In this document: piece by piece, positions 16,120 through 25,617 of the stretch
Position numbering within the stretch: position 1 is the first letter of the stretch
How the letters are laid out: every line of letters starts with the position of its first letter
Origin: Bacillota bacterium
GTDB lineage: Bacteria; Bacillota; Clostridia; Christensenellales; Pumilibacteraceae
Direction of reading: 5' to 3'
Assembly: GCA_009777485.1 (NCBI GenBank)
Contig: WRLT01000006.1
Location: 53,551 to 117,550 of the forward strand
Length of the DNA stretch: 64,000 bases
Notes under the pieces: generated by a model
Databases searched by the model: none
Told to the model about the DNA's origin: nothing
What the model saw: the letters and a program-made list of their open reading frames with translations, nothing else
Position numbers and translations under genes: made by a program

Positions 16120-17274
16120 ATGAAAAAGAAAATCGGAATACTTTTTATAGTCGGGCTTATTTTTATAGGCGTATTCGGCTTGACGGCTTGCGATAACGAC
16201 GGCGGTTTAACGACTTTTGACGACGGTGACGGAACGGAAGCTGTGTGCGTACATGAATTTGAATGGGTATCGGCAACCCCTGCACGTTGCGGCTACGGAG
16301 AAGCTAATGCGGCGGCTCAGTTTTGCATACATTGCAACGCCATAGGTGAAACGTGGGTAGGCGAAGTACTTGAACATGAATGGGTTTTAGAATACGAAAC
16401 GTTAGTGTGCAGCCGCTGCGGAGAAACAAAAACGCGCAAGGCTTATCTTCCTAGCCTTGCGGGTGATAATATTTTAACCATACATAGTACGGGCAATTTT
16501 TGGTTGTACCGTCCGTATGATAAAAGCGTTATGATAATAACTGATATGCAGGATTTAGAGGACTATATCCTATTTAACAATCAACACGCAGGGATTGGGG
16601 ACGATTCTATTAAGCATTATGAGCCTTGGCTGAGAGAAAAGTTTAACGAAGAATTTTTTACCGATAGATATTTACTATCTATTTGCTTTGGCGAAAGCTC
16701 CAAAGTTACTTTTGACAGGATTAGCGACGATGGAACCGTATATATAAACCGTCATAATTGGGGGGATGCCCGATATTCGATAAGCTCGCACGGCCCTACC
16801 TCGTATATCATAGAGCTTTCGAAAGATTTTCAGCCCGATGAATTTAAGTTAGTTCATACGGCTGTTACAAGGGCATATATACACGAAAAAAATTGCGGGG
16901 GTTTTTGGGAGTGCGAACAAGAATATACGGTTAATAATCGTGTTTCGCAAAGCAAGGTTTTTGATAAACCGCTTATACAATTAACGTCATTTGAGCAATT
17001 AGAATATTATGTATACAGCACAGGCGTAGAAAATTTGCCGCTTTGGGTTGCAAATAAGCTAATGGGCTATGACGAAAACTTTTTTAACGATAAGGCACTT
17101 GTGCTTGCAGAAGTTAATTATAGTATAGGCTCGCATTTTTATGTATTATATAACGGCTCAATCAATATACAAACATATTCCTTTTGGTCAAACGACTATT
17201 ATACACAGCTTATATTTGAACTGCCGAATGAGCTTGCGGCGAATACGTATTTAAAATTTCACAGCATGGATTAA
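16120..17274 (+). CDS. Lipoprotein with Cys-pair repeats
   Basis: 384 residues. The N-terminus MKKKIGILFIVGLIFIG...LTACDN is a lipoprotein signal with cleavage before Cys, so the protein is anchored outside the membrane. Two short similar modules follow, each a HEFEWV or HEWVLE stretch then CxxC pairs (CIHCN, CSRCGE), then a larger domain of unknown type. The frame is open from 16069, but the ATG at 16120 has GAGGGA at 7 nt and starts the signal peptide. Function unknown. It converges with the next gene, ending 16 bp from it. Confidence 0.75.
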   Translation: MKKKIGILFIVGLIFIGVFGLTACDNDGGLTTFDDGDGTEAVCVHEFEWVSATPARCGYGEANAAAQFCIHCNAIGETWVGEVLEHEWVLEYETLVCSRCGETKTRKAYLPSLAGDNILTIHSTGNFWLYRPYDKSVMIITDMQDLEDYILFNNQHAGIGDDSIKHYEPWLREKFNEEFFTDRYLLSICFGESSKVTFDRISDDGTVYINRHNWGDARYSISSHGPTSYIIELSKDFQPDEFKLVHTAVTRAYIHEKNCGGFWECEQEYTVNNRVSQSKVFDKPLIQLTSFEQLEYYVYSTGVENLPLWVANKLMGYDENFFNDKALVLAEVNYSIGSHFYVLYNGSINIQTYSFWSNDYYTQLIFELPNELAANTYLKFHSMD

Positions 17275-17290
17275 TGCTTGCGAATTTAAT

Positions 17291-18904
17291 CTAAACCGTA
17301 TAAAAATCGTATCGGTTGGTTACGGGGTGTTTGGTTTGGTAGTTGAACAGCTTGTGCGTTTGGTCGAAAGCGAAGTACTCGATGCGGAAGGCTGCGAATT
17401 TGGGCAGGTTTTTGCGGTGGGATAATTCGGCTTGTTTGTTGCGGTTAGGCGTTATGCTGTCGGGCAGTAAGCCGCGCGGGTCGGAGGAAAGACAATCTAA
17501 TTTAATATAATGTGCGGCTTCGGTCGGGTTGCCGCGCTGCGCCAGAAAATCATGCAGCAGTGCGTAAGCGTTTTTTAGCGACACTTTAAAATTAAAGCTA
17601 GTATGCAATCCGCAAAATTCGGCAAGGTCTTCAAAAAAGCGGTACGGGGTTTTGCAAATTTTTATACCGTAGGCGACGCTGTAAAAAAACATCTTGCTGT
17701 TGTAAAAGCGTTCGATTACCGCCTCGATTTTTTTTAGCGCGGAAATCTGGCTAAAGCTTAGTGTGTCGGTTTTATATACCTCGTAGGGCGCGAAATCGGC
17801 ATATACCGCGCCAAAGCTATTCGCTTGCGCTTTAACGGACGCGCCTTTAAGCATTTTTAAAAAGCCTAGTTGTACCGCGTGAGGAGCGGCTGTTATTAGG
17901 CGGTTGAGTGCGTCTGCAAAAGTGTTTAGCGTTTCGTGCGGTAAGCCCGCGATTAAGTCTGCATGGATGTGGCAGTTTTGCAAGGAGGATAATCGGGCGA
18001 TGTTGTGCAAGGCTTTATCGGTATCGGTTTTACGGTTAATCGCGGATAAGGTTTTAGGGTTTACCGACTGCACGCCGATTTCAAACTGCACCCTGCCTAC
18101 GGGCAGTTTTTGTACGGTTTTGAAAAGCGCGGTATTAAATAAGTCTGCTGCCACCTCGAAATGAAACGTGCAGTTTGTGTCCAGCGCGGCGATAAATTCT
18201 AGGATGTCTTGGGCGCGGTTTGCGTTTGCGTTAAAGGTTCGGTCTATAAACTTTATGCACTGTGCGCCTTGTTGGGTAAGCTGTATTAAATCGGCTTTGA
18301 CGCGCGCTAACGGCAGTTCTTGTACGCCTTTATGCGCGGACGAAAGACAGTACGAACACGAAAAGGGACAGCCGCGCGCACTTTCGTAGTAGATTAAGCG
18401 GTTTTGAATAAGCGGAATTTGGTCGTGCTGAAACGAATTAAAATACGCCTTTGTAAACGGGTTGGGCAGTTTAGAAAAATCCTCGTTGCAACCGTTGATA
18501 AGCGGGAGAATATTAGGCGCGTTATTTGTAAGGCTTTCTAATAAGTCGCAAAAGGCTTTTTCTCCCTCCCCTTTTATGAGGTGGTCGGCAAACGGGTACG
18601 CGGTTAAATCGGTTTCGAATGAAACCTCCGGCCCGCCTAAAACAATTTTGCACGGGTGCAATTTTTTAAGCGTTGCGCCGATTTTTTTAATAGTATCTAT
18701 ATTCCAAATATAGCACGAAAACGCCAAAACATCGGGGCGGTGCGCATAAATTTTAGCAATCACCTCGCCTATGTTATCGTTAATGTTTACTTCTAATATT
18801 TCAACCGCTTGGATGTTGCGTTGGGCGCAGTAGGCTTTTAGGCACCATGCCGCAAGCGATTTATGAATGTTTTTTGCGGAGATAGATACGATGAGGGTTT
18901 TCAT
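17291..18904 (-). CDS. B12-binding-type radical SAM protein, DUF4080-like
   Basis: 537 residues. The N-terminal 130 residues form a cobalamin-binding-type Rossmann domain (FSCYIWNIDTIKKIG, VLGGPEVSFE). The radical SAM domain has ESARGCPFSCSYCLS, the Cx3Cx2C cluster motif, near residue 185. A C-terminal domain of about 170 residues corresponds to DUF4080. The reaction is not known; related proteins are methyltransferases or methylthiotransferases. The DxHxxGxxH B12 motif is not seen, so true cobalamin binding is uncertain. The ATG overlaps the upstream stop by 4 bp, forming an operon with the amidohydrolase. Confidence 0.85.
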   Translation of the reverse strand: MKTLIVSISAKNIHKSLAAWCLKAYCAQRNIQAVEILEVNINDNIGEVIAKIYAHRPDVLAFSCYIWNIDTIKKIGATLKKLHPCKIVLGGPEVSFETDLTAYPFADHLIKGEGEKAFCDLLESLTNNAPNILPLINGCNEDFSKLPNPFTKAYFNSFQHDQIPLIQNRLIYYESARGCPFSCSYCLSSAHKGVQELPLARVKADLIQLTQQGAQCIKFIDRTFNANANRAQDILEFIAALDTNCTFHFEVAADLFNTALFKTVQKLPVGRVQFEIGVQSVNPKTLSAINRKTDTDKALHNIARLSSLQNCHIHADLIAGLPHETLNTFADALNRLITAAPHAVQLGFLKMLKGASVKAQANSFGAVYADFAPYEVYKTDTLSFSQISALKKIEAVIERFYNSKMFFYSVAYGIKICKTPYRFFEDLAEFCGLHTSFNFKVSLKNAYALLHDFLAQRGNPTEAAHYIKLDCLSSDPRGLLPDSITPNRNKQAELSHRKNLPKFAAFRIEYFAFDQTHKLFNYQTKHPVTNRYDFYTV

Positions 18905-19722
18905 GCCGCCCCTGCCTGTTTAATGCCGTAAACGCGCACGGCGTTTAGGTACAGAATTTTTTCTAGCTTTTCGGCGGAGAGATTTAACGAAAATAAATAA
19001 TCTAATTCTTGGGCTAAGCTCCACATCGGGTAATCTGTGCCGAACAGAATGCGGTTGGCGGAGTATTTATTTAGCAGCATTTCAACTAATCCTTTATCGG
19101 CAAAGCCGAATGTTGAGGAGGTATCTACGTAAAAGTTTTCAAAGCTGCTGAGTTTTTGTGCCGCCTCCTCCCACACTGACCAGCCGCCGAAATGCGCGCC
19201 TACTACGGTAAGATTTTTAAACGCTTTTAGCACGGGCAGAACATTTTCGGGGTTAGAATAGGCATAGCGGAAATCGCCGGTATGTAACAATACGGGCAAC
19301 CGTCCTTGAATGATTTCGTAAATTTTAAAGCAGCGCGGGTCGTTTATAGCGATTTGCTGAATGTCTGCGTGCAGTTTAACGCCGTGTAAGCCTAAATCAA
19401 TTATTTCTTGAATGTCGCTTTCTAGGGTGTTAGAATCGGGATGCAGTGCGCCTAAGCCTGTAAAAAGACCTTTTCCCTCTTGTACGGTTTGGGCGATAAA
19501 GCGGTTAATGGGGCTGCTTTTTTGCGGAGAAACCGCAACGGAATGCACCACAAAGCCGTCTGCGCCCGCCCCGACGCCCGCATTAAAAAGTTGGCTTAAA
19601 CTGCCGTTATAGCGCACGGGTGCGCCGTCGTAAAAATCCGATATACTGTTTGATGCAGCCGCCGCAATTTTATCGGGATATATATGGCAATGCGCATCAA
19701 TAATTTTATAATTGTTTTTCAT
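18901..19722 (-). CDS. Amidohydrolase family protein (TatD/AMDHD2-like metal hydrolase)
   Basis: 273 residues with a TIM-barrel metal site: IIDAHCHIYP (HxH) at about 8-17, LLHTGDFRY near 145, VVGAHFGGWS near 175 and FGTDYPMW near 227. These are the ligands of the PF04909 amidohydrolases, which include decarboxylases and hydrolases. The substrate cannot be read from the sequence. First gene of a pair with the radical SAM protein, overlapping it by ATGA. Confidence 0.85.
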   Translation of the reverse strand: MKNNYKIIDAHCHIYPDKIAAAASNSISDFYDGAPVRYNGSLSQLFNAGVGAGADGFVVHSVAVSPQKSSPINRFIAQTVQEGKGLFTGLGALHPDSNTLESDIQEIIDLGLHGVKLHADIQQIAINDPRCFKIYEIIQGRLPVLLHTGDFRYAYSNPENVLPVLKAFKNLTVVGAHFGGWSVWEEAAQKLSSFENFYVDTSSTFGFADKGLVEMLLNKYSANRILFGTDYPMWSLAQELDYLFSLNLSAEKLEKILYLNAVRVYGIKQAGAA

Positions 19723-19754
19723 CTAGTAAACCTGTATTATGGTTAGAAACAAAT

Positions 19755-20486
19755 CTATTCAAGTTCTAGTTTGCGCATTATGACAAACCTGCTTAAAAAA
19801 TAAAAGGCTACACTTAAACCCAGCATGATAACAATAGTTACTACCGTTCGGGTTATGGGATAAAAAAGCAAGAAATATGCAACAGCATACGAAATCATTG
19901 TGAAAACAATGCCGAAAGCATAGTACAGCAGTATGCCCTTTAATATCTTAAATCTTTTTTTATGCCCCGTATTAAACAGTACTATTATAAATAGCAACGC
20001 GGTAAGAAAAAATAAAACGGACGCTAAAAAGGTAATAATGCCTAAAATAAACGAAAGCGGGTTTTGGGCAATAAGCTCTACTAACACACCAAAAATAAAA
20101 CTCGCCGCTGGCCCTGCCAATATTATAATGCCCGCATACATAATAAAAATAGAGATGGCAAAGCTAAAAACGGTTGCAAAAATCCATATCATATTGACAA
20201 TGATTTTAGAAAGCAGCAGCTTGTCTAGCGATACCGGCGTAGTAAGGGTTAGGTAGCCCTCGTTGGTGAACAGCTTTTTATGAAAGCTTCTTGATATCGA
20301 CATGAGAATAATAACGCCTGCACTTGCCAGTGCGCCAATAAACACAGCAGTTCCGATTGTCAGCAGAAACATTTGCGCGGTTGCAATCCCTATAAACAGA
20401 ACTATGCTTGAAACGATAACACAAGCGTTTAAAATTACTACTTCTAACCATGACTCCTTAAAACCGTGCTTTAATAATTTACGCAT
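19755..20486 (-). CDS. ABC-2 type transporter permease
   Basis: 243 residues, six predicted membrane segments, with the N-terminal amphipathic stretch typical of ABC-2 permeases and a basic end (FVIMRKLELE). A cytoplasmic loop after the second segment reads EGYLTLTTPVSLDKLLLSK, as in bacitracin/lantibiotic-type exporter permeases. It overlaps the ATPase gene by 8 bp, so the two form one exporter. Substrate unknown. Confidence 0.85.
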   Translation of the reverse strand: MRKLLKHGFKESWLEVVILNACVIVSSIVLFIGIATAQMFLLTIGTAVFIGALASAGVIILMSISRSFHKKLFTNEGYLTLTTPVSLDKLLLSKIIVNMIWIFATVFSFAISIFIMYAGIIILAGPAASFIFGVLVELIAQNPLSFILGIITFLASVLFFLTALLFIIVLFNTGHKKRFKILKGILLYYAFGIVFTMISYAVAYFLLFYPITRTVVTIVIMLGLSVAFYFLSRFVIMRKLELE

Positions 20487-21186
20487 AGCGGAATACCTCC
20501 CTGAATAAATCGTTTATGGATTTGCCTTTTTCTTCGATAATTTTTTGCTTATCGTCCGACAGCACAACACGGCCTTCTTTTATGAAAACTATATGGTCTA
20601 ATATTTCTTCTGCTTCGGATATTAGATGCGTAGACAAAATAACGGACGCGTCTTTGTTGTAGTTGTCTAAAATCATTTTAAAAATGTAGTCGCGCGCGGC
20701 GGGGTCTACGCCTGCAATCGGCTCGTCAAAGAGGTACAGCTTGGCATCGCGGGAAAGCACCAGTGCAAGCTGAACTTTTTCTTTAGTTCCCTTAGATAAC
20801 GCCTTAAAGCGTTTAGAAAGGTCTATGTGCAATTCGTTCATTAAGCGGTTGGCTTTTTCGTCGTTATAATCGTCATAGAAATCTTTAAAATACGCCATAG
20901 CGTCTTTTGCTGACCACTTATCGGATAAAAAGTTTCTGTCGGGGAGATACGAAATAATTTTTTTAGTGGCAACACCGGGTTTATTTCCATTGATTAAAAT
21001 ACTGCCGTCGTACTGCATAAGCAAATTGACAAACAGCTTAATAAGCGTGGTTTTTCCGCTTCCGTTGGGCCCTAAAAGCCCGATAATTTTACCTGCGGGC
21101 AAGTTTAAGCACACGTTTGACAGCGCGAGAAAATCTCCGTACCGCTTGGTAAGATTGTTGCAAACTACCAGTGAATCGTTACTCAT
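20479..21186 (-). CDS. ABC transporter ATP-binding protein
   Basis: 235 residues. Walker A GLLGPNGSGKTT at about 35-46, signature LSKGTKEKVQ near 135, Walker B LYLFDEPIAGVD near 157, and the switch His in ILSTHL. GGAGG lies 7 nt before the ATG. Powers the adjoining permease. There is no GntR regulator gene next to it, although many exporters of this type have one. Confidence 0.92.
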   Translation of the reverse strand: MSNDSLVVCNNLTKRYGDFLALSNVCLNLPAGKIIGLLGPNGSGKTTLIKLFVNLLMQYDGSILINGNKPGVATKKIISYLPDRNFLSDKWSAKDAMAYFKDFYDDYNDEKANRLMNELHIDLSKRFKALSKGTKEKVQLALVLSRDAKLYLFDEPIAGVDPAARDYIFKMILDNYNKDASVILSTHLISEAEEILDHIVFIKEGRVVLSDDKQKIIEEKGKSINDLFREVFRYA

Positions 21187-21205
21187 CTACATACCTCCGT
21201 GTTTT

Positions 21206-21265
21206 TTTCTTTCCACCCCGTCCGCTAACGCGTCCACCCCTCAAGAGGGGAATTTTTTAACGGCT
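21206..21265. repeat. Dispersed CCACCCC-type repeat, copy 2 (short)
   Basis: TTTCTTTCCACCCCGTCCGC, ACGCGTCCACCCC and CTCAAGAGGGGAATTTTTT, followed by AACGG, in the leader of the ABC operon. A perfect short palindrome CCCCTCAAGAGGGG forms its right half, so it can fold in the mRNA. Confidence 0.75.
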
Positions 21266-21331
21266 GCTTTTTTAATAAAAACTTAGCTTTTCCGTGTTTG
21301 AAAAGTGGGAAAGTTTAGACCTTGTAAGTGT

Positions 21332-21360
21332 AGTATAAACTAAAATGTATTTATTAGCAA
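21332..21360 (-). promoter_or_regulatory. Promoter of the ABC exporter operon
   Basis: TTGCTA, 17 bp, TATACT on the minus strand. The resulting leader of about 140 nt contains repeat copy 2. Confidence 0.6.
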
Positions 21361-21427
21361 GGAATTTACGGGGAATTTTTATTATTTATTCTTTCCATTT
21401 TGTATTTTCTATTCTTTAAGCGATGCT

Positions 21428-21560
21428 TTTCTTTCCACCCCGCTTTCTTTCCACCCCGTCCGCTGACGCGTCCACCCCTCAAGAGGGGAATTTTTTAGCG
21501 GTTTATTTTTTAAATTCTTTGCCGACATTTTCCATTTTCCATTATCCATTCTCCATTCTT
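21428..21560. repeat. Dispersed CCACCCC-type repeat, copy 3
   Basis: Gap between the acyl-CoA ligase and the ABC promoter. Two CTTTCCACCCCG units, then GTCCGCTGACGCGTCCACCC, CTCAAGAGGGGAATTTTTTAG, an A+T-rich stretch, TGCCGACATT and four heptamer-like TCCATTH units ending at the ligase stop. No other feature seen. Confidence 0.75.
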
Positions 21561-23222
21561 TTAAGCGGTTTCTATGTTGCTTTCTTTTTCTAGGTTAAGT
21601 AGCTTAATTGCGTCTTGGCGTAGGATGAATTTTTGGATTTTGCCGCTTGCGGTTAAAGGAAAGCCGTTTACAAAAAATATGCGGCTAGGTACTTTGTGTT
21701 TAGCTAAATTGTTGCCCACATACTTTTGAATCTCGTCCTCTGACGCCTCTAAGCCGTCTTTTAACACGACAAAGGCGCAAGCCTCCTCTCCGTAGCGCGC
21801 GGACGGTATGGATACTACCGATACATCGCGCACGGCACTATGCGTAAAAATAAAATCCTCTATTTCTTTGGGGAAGATGTTTTCGCCGCCGCGAATAATC
21901 ATATCCTTAATGCGGCCCGTGATTTTATAGTAGCCGTCTTTATCGACACGCGCCAAATCGCCCGTGTGCAGCCAGCCGTCTTTATCGATGGCTTCAGCTG
22001 TGGCTTCGGGCAGTTTATAGTAACCCTTCATTACGTTGTAGCCGCGCACGCAAAACTCGCCGTCCTCGCCTACGCCTACTTCGTTGCCTGTGTCGGGGTT
22101 TACTATTTTAGCCTCTACGTGCGGCAGCACCTTGCCTACCGTGTTGACGCGCTTTTCTAAGCTGTCGGTTACGGTGGTTTGCGTACAGACGGGAGATGCC
22201 TCCGTTTGGCCGAAAGCGATGGTGATTTCTTTCATTTTCATTTTATCTACGACGTCTTGCATGACTTTAATCGGACAAGGCGAACCCGCCATAATGCCCG
22301 TGCGCAAGGTGGAATAATCGTATTTATTAAAATCGCGATGCTCTAAAATGCCGATAAACATGGTGGGTACGCCGTGAACCGCCGTGCATTTTTCGTATTC
22401 GACTACGTGCATGACTTTCATGGGCGTGTACCACAACAACGGCAGCATAGTACTGCCGTGCGTAACGCACGCCATAATTGCAAGTACTAAGCCGAAGCAG
22501 TGGAAAAACGGTACGGGGATACATAGGCGGTCTTTTTCGGTAAACTTCATGCAGTCGCCTATGGATTGGCCGTTGTTGACGATGTTTTTATGCGTAAGCA
22601 TTACGCCCTTTGGAAAGCCTGTTGTGCCTGAGGTGTACTGCATGTTGATTACGTCGTCGGGATGAAGGCTTTTTTTGCGCTTTTCGTACTCGGCATCTGA
22701 AACCAGTACGCCGAATTTTTCTATTTCGTTCCAGTGGTACATGCCCTCGTAGTAGTTATCAAACGATACTACCGTGCGTAATTTAGGCAATTTTTTAGAT
22801 TTTAATTCGCCCTTTTTGCACTTTTTTAATTCGGGGCAAATTGAATAAATAATTTTTTCGCAGTCGATATCTTTTAAGCCGTCGCAAATAAAAAGTGCGT
22901 TAGAATCGGATTGCTTTAACTGAAATTCTAACTCGGATTCTTTTAAGTTGGTATTTACCGTTACCAACACTACGCCGATTTTGGCGGTGGCAAAAAGCAG
23001 CACCAGCCATTGCGGATAGTTGGTTGCCCAAACCGCTATGTGGTCGCCCTTTTTAAACCCCATACCCATAAGACCGCGCGCAATGCGGTCTACCTTGTTG
23101 TTAAACTCGTAATAGGTTTTATCAAACTCCATTTCGATATATTTTACGGCTTGGCGTAAGGGGTGCTTACGCGCCGTTTCTTCTAACATATCGCCTATGG
23201 TTATGTGCCGTAATTCTTTCAT
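21561..23222 (-). CDS. AMP-forming acyl-CoA synthetase (fatty acid CoA ligase-like)
   Basis: 553 residues. Activates a carboxylic acid with ATP and CoA. Adenylation motifs: YTSGTTGFPKGVMLTHKN at about 192-209, a FGQTEASP motif near 340, HTGDLARVDKDGYY near 430 and the C-terminal lysine in ASGKIQK. The frame is open to 23249 from a TTG, but AGGAG stands 6 nt before the ATG at 23222. Last gene of the T-box operon, so its substrate is probably an acid derived from the amino-acid pathway upstream (branched-chain or aryl acid), not a long fatty acid. That is inference. Confidence 0.88.
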   Translation of the reverse strand: MKELRHITIGDMLEETARKHPLRQAVKYIEMEFDKTYYEFNNKVDRIARGLMGMGFKKGDHIAVWATNYPQWLVLLFATAKIGVVLVTVNTNLKESELEFQLKQSDSNALFICDGLKDIDCEKIIYSICPELKKCKKGELKSKKLPKLRTVVSFDNYYEGMYHWNEIEKFGVLVSDAEYEKRKKSLHPDDVINMQYTSGTTGFPKGVMLTHKNIVNNGQSIGDCMKFTEKDRLCIPVPFFHCFGLVLAIMACVTHGSTMLPLLWYTPMKVMHVVEYEKCTAVHGVPTMFIGILEHRDFNKYDYSTLRTGIMAGSPCPIKVMQDVVDKMKMKEITIAFGQTEASPVCTQTTVTDSLEKRVNTVGKVLPHVEAKIVNPDTGNEVGVGEDGEFCVRGYNVMKGYYKLPEATAEAIDKDGWLHTGDLARVDKDGYYKITGRIKDMIIRGGENIFPKEIEDFIFTHSAVRDVSVVSIPSARYGEEACAFVVLKDGLEASEDEIQKYVGNNLAKHKVPSRIFFVNGFPLTASGKIQKFILRQDAIKLLNLEKESNIETA

Positions 23223-23266
23223 AGTAAGCTCCTGTTTTGGCTGATTCAAAAATGAGGTTCAGCCTT

Positions 23267-24331
23267 TTATTTTATTAGTTGTGTCCATTTGAACGTGTCG
23301 GGCAAGGTGCCCCATTGTATGCCCGTAAGCGTGTCGTACAACTCTTGGGTGGTTTTGCCTATTTTGCCGCCGCCCACCGTATATTGCTTGCCCTTGTAGC
23401 CTAGCGTACCGATAGAGGCGACTACCGCCGCCGTACCCGTACCCCACGCTTCCTCTAAGCTGCCGTTTTCTAAGGCGGAAATTAACTCATCAATCGAAAT
23501 TTTGCGCTGCGAAACCGTATAGCCTTTTTGCTGCAATAATTCGATGCACGACATGCGCGTAATGCCAGGCAGCACCGAACCCGAAAGCTCGGGCGTAATT
23601 ATTTGGCCTTTAATTTTAAACATGACGTTCATTGCGCCGACTTCTTCGATGTACTTGCGCTCTATGCCGTCTAGCCACAATGCTTGCGCGTAGCCCTCGT
23701 CTTGGGCGCGTTTGCCCGCGCGCAGCGACGCCGCGTAATTGCCGCCGCATTTGGTGTAGCCTGTTCCGCCCTTAACGGCGCGGACGTCTTGGTCTTCTAC
23801 TAAAATGCGCACAGGGTTTAAGCCCTCTTTGTAGTAGCTGCCTACGGGCGATGCGATTAGCATAAACCGCGCGTTTTGCACGGGGTGAACGCCCAAAGAT
23901 TCGTCGTTGCCGAATAAAAACGGACGCAGGTATAAGGAGGTTCCTGCCGCAGAGGGCGTCCATGCTTCGTCTAGGCTTATCAGCGCGTTAAGAATTTTTA
24001 TAAAATCCTCTTCGGGAACGGTGGGCAGACACAGTCGCTGCGCCGATAGGTTCATGCGCTTGGCGTTTTCTAAGGGCCTAAACAGCTGAATTTTTCCGTC
24101 TTGACGGCGGTATGCTTTCATGCCCTCGAAAACCTCTGCGCCGTAATGAAACACGGTGCTTGCGGGGTGCATTAAAAATTTTCCGAACGGAATAATTTCG
24201 GGGTTGAACCAGCCCTTGTCCGCCGCATAATCCATCGTGAACATATGGTCGGTAAAATATTTGCCAAAGCCCAAAACGGACGGGTCGGGATGCGGTTTGG
24301 GCGAATTGGTTTTTGTTATTTTGATATTCAT
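23267..24331 (-). CDS. ilvE: Branched-chain amino acid aminotransferase
   Basis: 354 residues, the longer class IV PLP aminotransferase form. Interconverts Leu, Ile, Val and their 2-oxoacids, with 2-oxoglutarate. Features: FHYGAEVFEGMKAYR near 62-76, the PLP-lysine region GGTGYTKCGGNYAAS near 193-207, EVGAMNVMF near 240 and a C-terminal GTGTAAVV element. The ATG overlaps the upstream stop as TAATG. It supplies 2-oxoacids to the oxidoreductase encoded by the same operon, or runs the reverse way to make amino acids. Confidence 0.93.
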   Translation of the reverse strand: MNIKITKTNSPKPHPDPSVLGFGKYFTDHMFTMDYAADKGWFNPEIIPFGKFLMHPASTVFHYGAEVFEGMKAYRRQDGKIQLFRPLENAKRMNLSAQRLCLPTVPEEDFIKILNALISLDEAWTPSAAGTSLYLRPFLFGNDESLGVHPVQNARFMLIASPVGSYYKEGLNPVRILVEDQDVRAVKGGTGYTKCGGNYAASLRAGKRAQDEGYAQALWLDGIERKYIEEVGAMNVMFKIKGQIITPELSGSVLPGITRMSCIELLQQKGYTVSQRKISIDELISALENGSLEEAWGTGTAAVVASIGTLGYKGKQYTVGGGKIGKTTQELYDTLTGIQWGTLPDTFKWTQLIK

Positions 24332-24855
24332 TATAAAGATTTTCCTTTTGCTAATGCTTTTAAATTTAGTGCAAGCATGTCGGTGCGTTTAGCGGAAATA
24401 GATTCTTCTAACGCTTTGTTTATAGAGGTTTGCGCGGTATCGGCTAAAAGCTTGCCTAGTAAAATCATGTTTGCTAAGCCCAACATACCGTTTTCGGACG
24501 CTTCTTTTGCGGCTTTAAGCGCGACTACCTTTACATCCTTGCGGACGGGCTTTCTTTCGATAAACGACGTATCCATATAAATGGTACCGCCCGCGCGAAC
24601 CGTGTTTTCAAATTTATCCAGTGACGGCAGATTAAGCACCATTAGTACGTCTGGCGCAGATACTACGGGCGAACCGACAGGCTCGTCTGATACGACAACC
24701 GAACAGTTGCACGTACCGCCGCGCATTTCCGGCCCGTAGGACGGCAGCCAGCTAACGTATTTGCCCTCTATCAGTCCTAAATTAGCTAAGAATTTACCTG
24801 CAAACAAAACGCCTTGTCCGCCGAATCCCGCTAATAAATAATTGGTTACAGCCAT
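24331..24855 (-). CDS. 2-oxoacid:ferredoxin oxidoreductase, gamma subunit
   Basis: 174 residues. The gamma domain of four-subunit 2-oxoacid:ferredoxin oxidoreductases, which binds CoA. Family landmarks are AGFGGQGVLFAGKFLA near 8-23 and the GPEMRGGTCNCSVVVSDE block near 41-58. Gene order delta, alpha, beta, gamma across 26897-24331 is complete. It overlaps ilvE by one base. Confidence 0.92.
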   Translation of the reverse strand: MAVTNYLLAGFGGQGVLFAGKFLANLGLIEGKYVSWLPSYGPEMRGGTCNCSVVVSDEPVGSPVVSAPDVLMVLNLPSLDKFENTVRAGGTIYMDTSFIERKPVRKDVKVVALKAAKEASENGMLGLANMILLGKLLADTAQTSINKALEESISAKRTDMLALNLKALAKGKSL

Positions 24856-24879
24856 TATAACATTTCTCCTTTTTTTGTT

Positions 24880-25617
24880 TTAGTTATTTCTGTCTTTATA
24901 TACGCCCAGCGGATAATACGGCAGCATGTTTTCTTCCGCCCATTTAAGCGCGTCGGACGGAGAAAGCCCCCAGTTGGTCGGGCACGTCGAAATTACCTCA
25001 ATCAACGAAAAGCCCTTGCCCTCTTTTTGGTACTCGAACGCTTTTTTAATAGCGGCGGCGGCTTGCTTGATGTACTTTACACTCGTAACGCTTACGCGCT
25101 CTATATACCCTGCGCCGTCTAGCGTGGAAAGCATTTCGCTTACTCTTACGGGATATCCGCAAGCCTTAACATCTCTGCCGTAGGGAGAGGTTTGGGTAAT
25201 TTGCCCCGGCAGACTGGTAGGCGCCATTTGCCCGCCCGTCATGCCGAAAATCGCGTTGTTGATAAAAACAACGGTGATGTTTTCGTTACGCGCTGCTGCG
25301 TGGACGATTTCTGCTGTGCCGATAGAGGCTAAATCGCCGTCGCCTTGATAGGTGAAAACTATATTGTCGGGGTTGGCGCGTTTAATGCCCGTTGCAACCG
25401 CAGGGGCTCTTCCGTGCGCCGCCTGAACAAAATCGAAGTTGAAATATTCGTATACCAGTACTGCGCAACCGACAGGCGCAACGCCGATGGTTTTTCCTTG
25501 AATGCCTAAGCTGTCGATTGCCTCGCCTACCAAACGGTGTACTATACCGTGCGTACAGCCCGGACAATAGTGCATAGGCTTATCGGAAAGGCTTTTAGGT
25601 TTATCAAATACTATCAT
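24880..25617 (-). CDS. 2-oxoacid:ferredoxin oxidoreductase, beta (TPP-binding) subunit
   Basis: 245 residues. Binds thiamine diphosphate: the GDGD...NN motif runs from Gly92 to Asn121. A CPGC motif at 18-21 is typical of the beta subunit. Works with the alpha, gamma and ferredoxin-like subunits to oxidise a 2-oxoacid to acyl-CoA and CO2 while reducing ferredoxin. The start overlaps the alpha stop as TAATG. Confidence 0.93.
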   Translation of the reverse strand: MIVFDKPKSLSDKPMHYCPGCTHGIVHRLVGEAIDSLGIQGKTIGVAPVGCAVLVYEYFNFDFVQAAHGRAPAVATGIKRANPDNIVFTYQGDGDLASIGTAEIVHAAARNENITVVFINNAIFGMTGGQMAPTSLPGQITQTSPYGRDVKACGYPVRVSEMLSTLDGAGYIERVSVTSVKYIKQAAAAIKKAFEYQKEGKGFSLIEVISTCPTNWGLSPSDALKWAEENMLPYYPLGVYKDRNN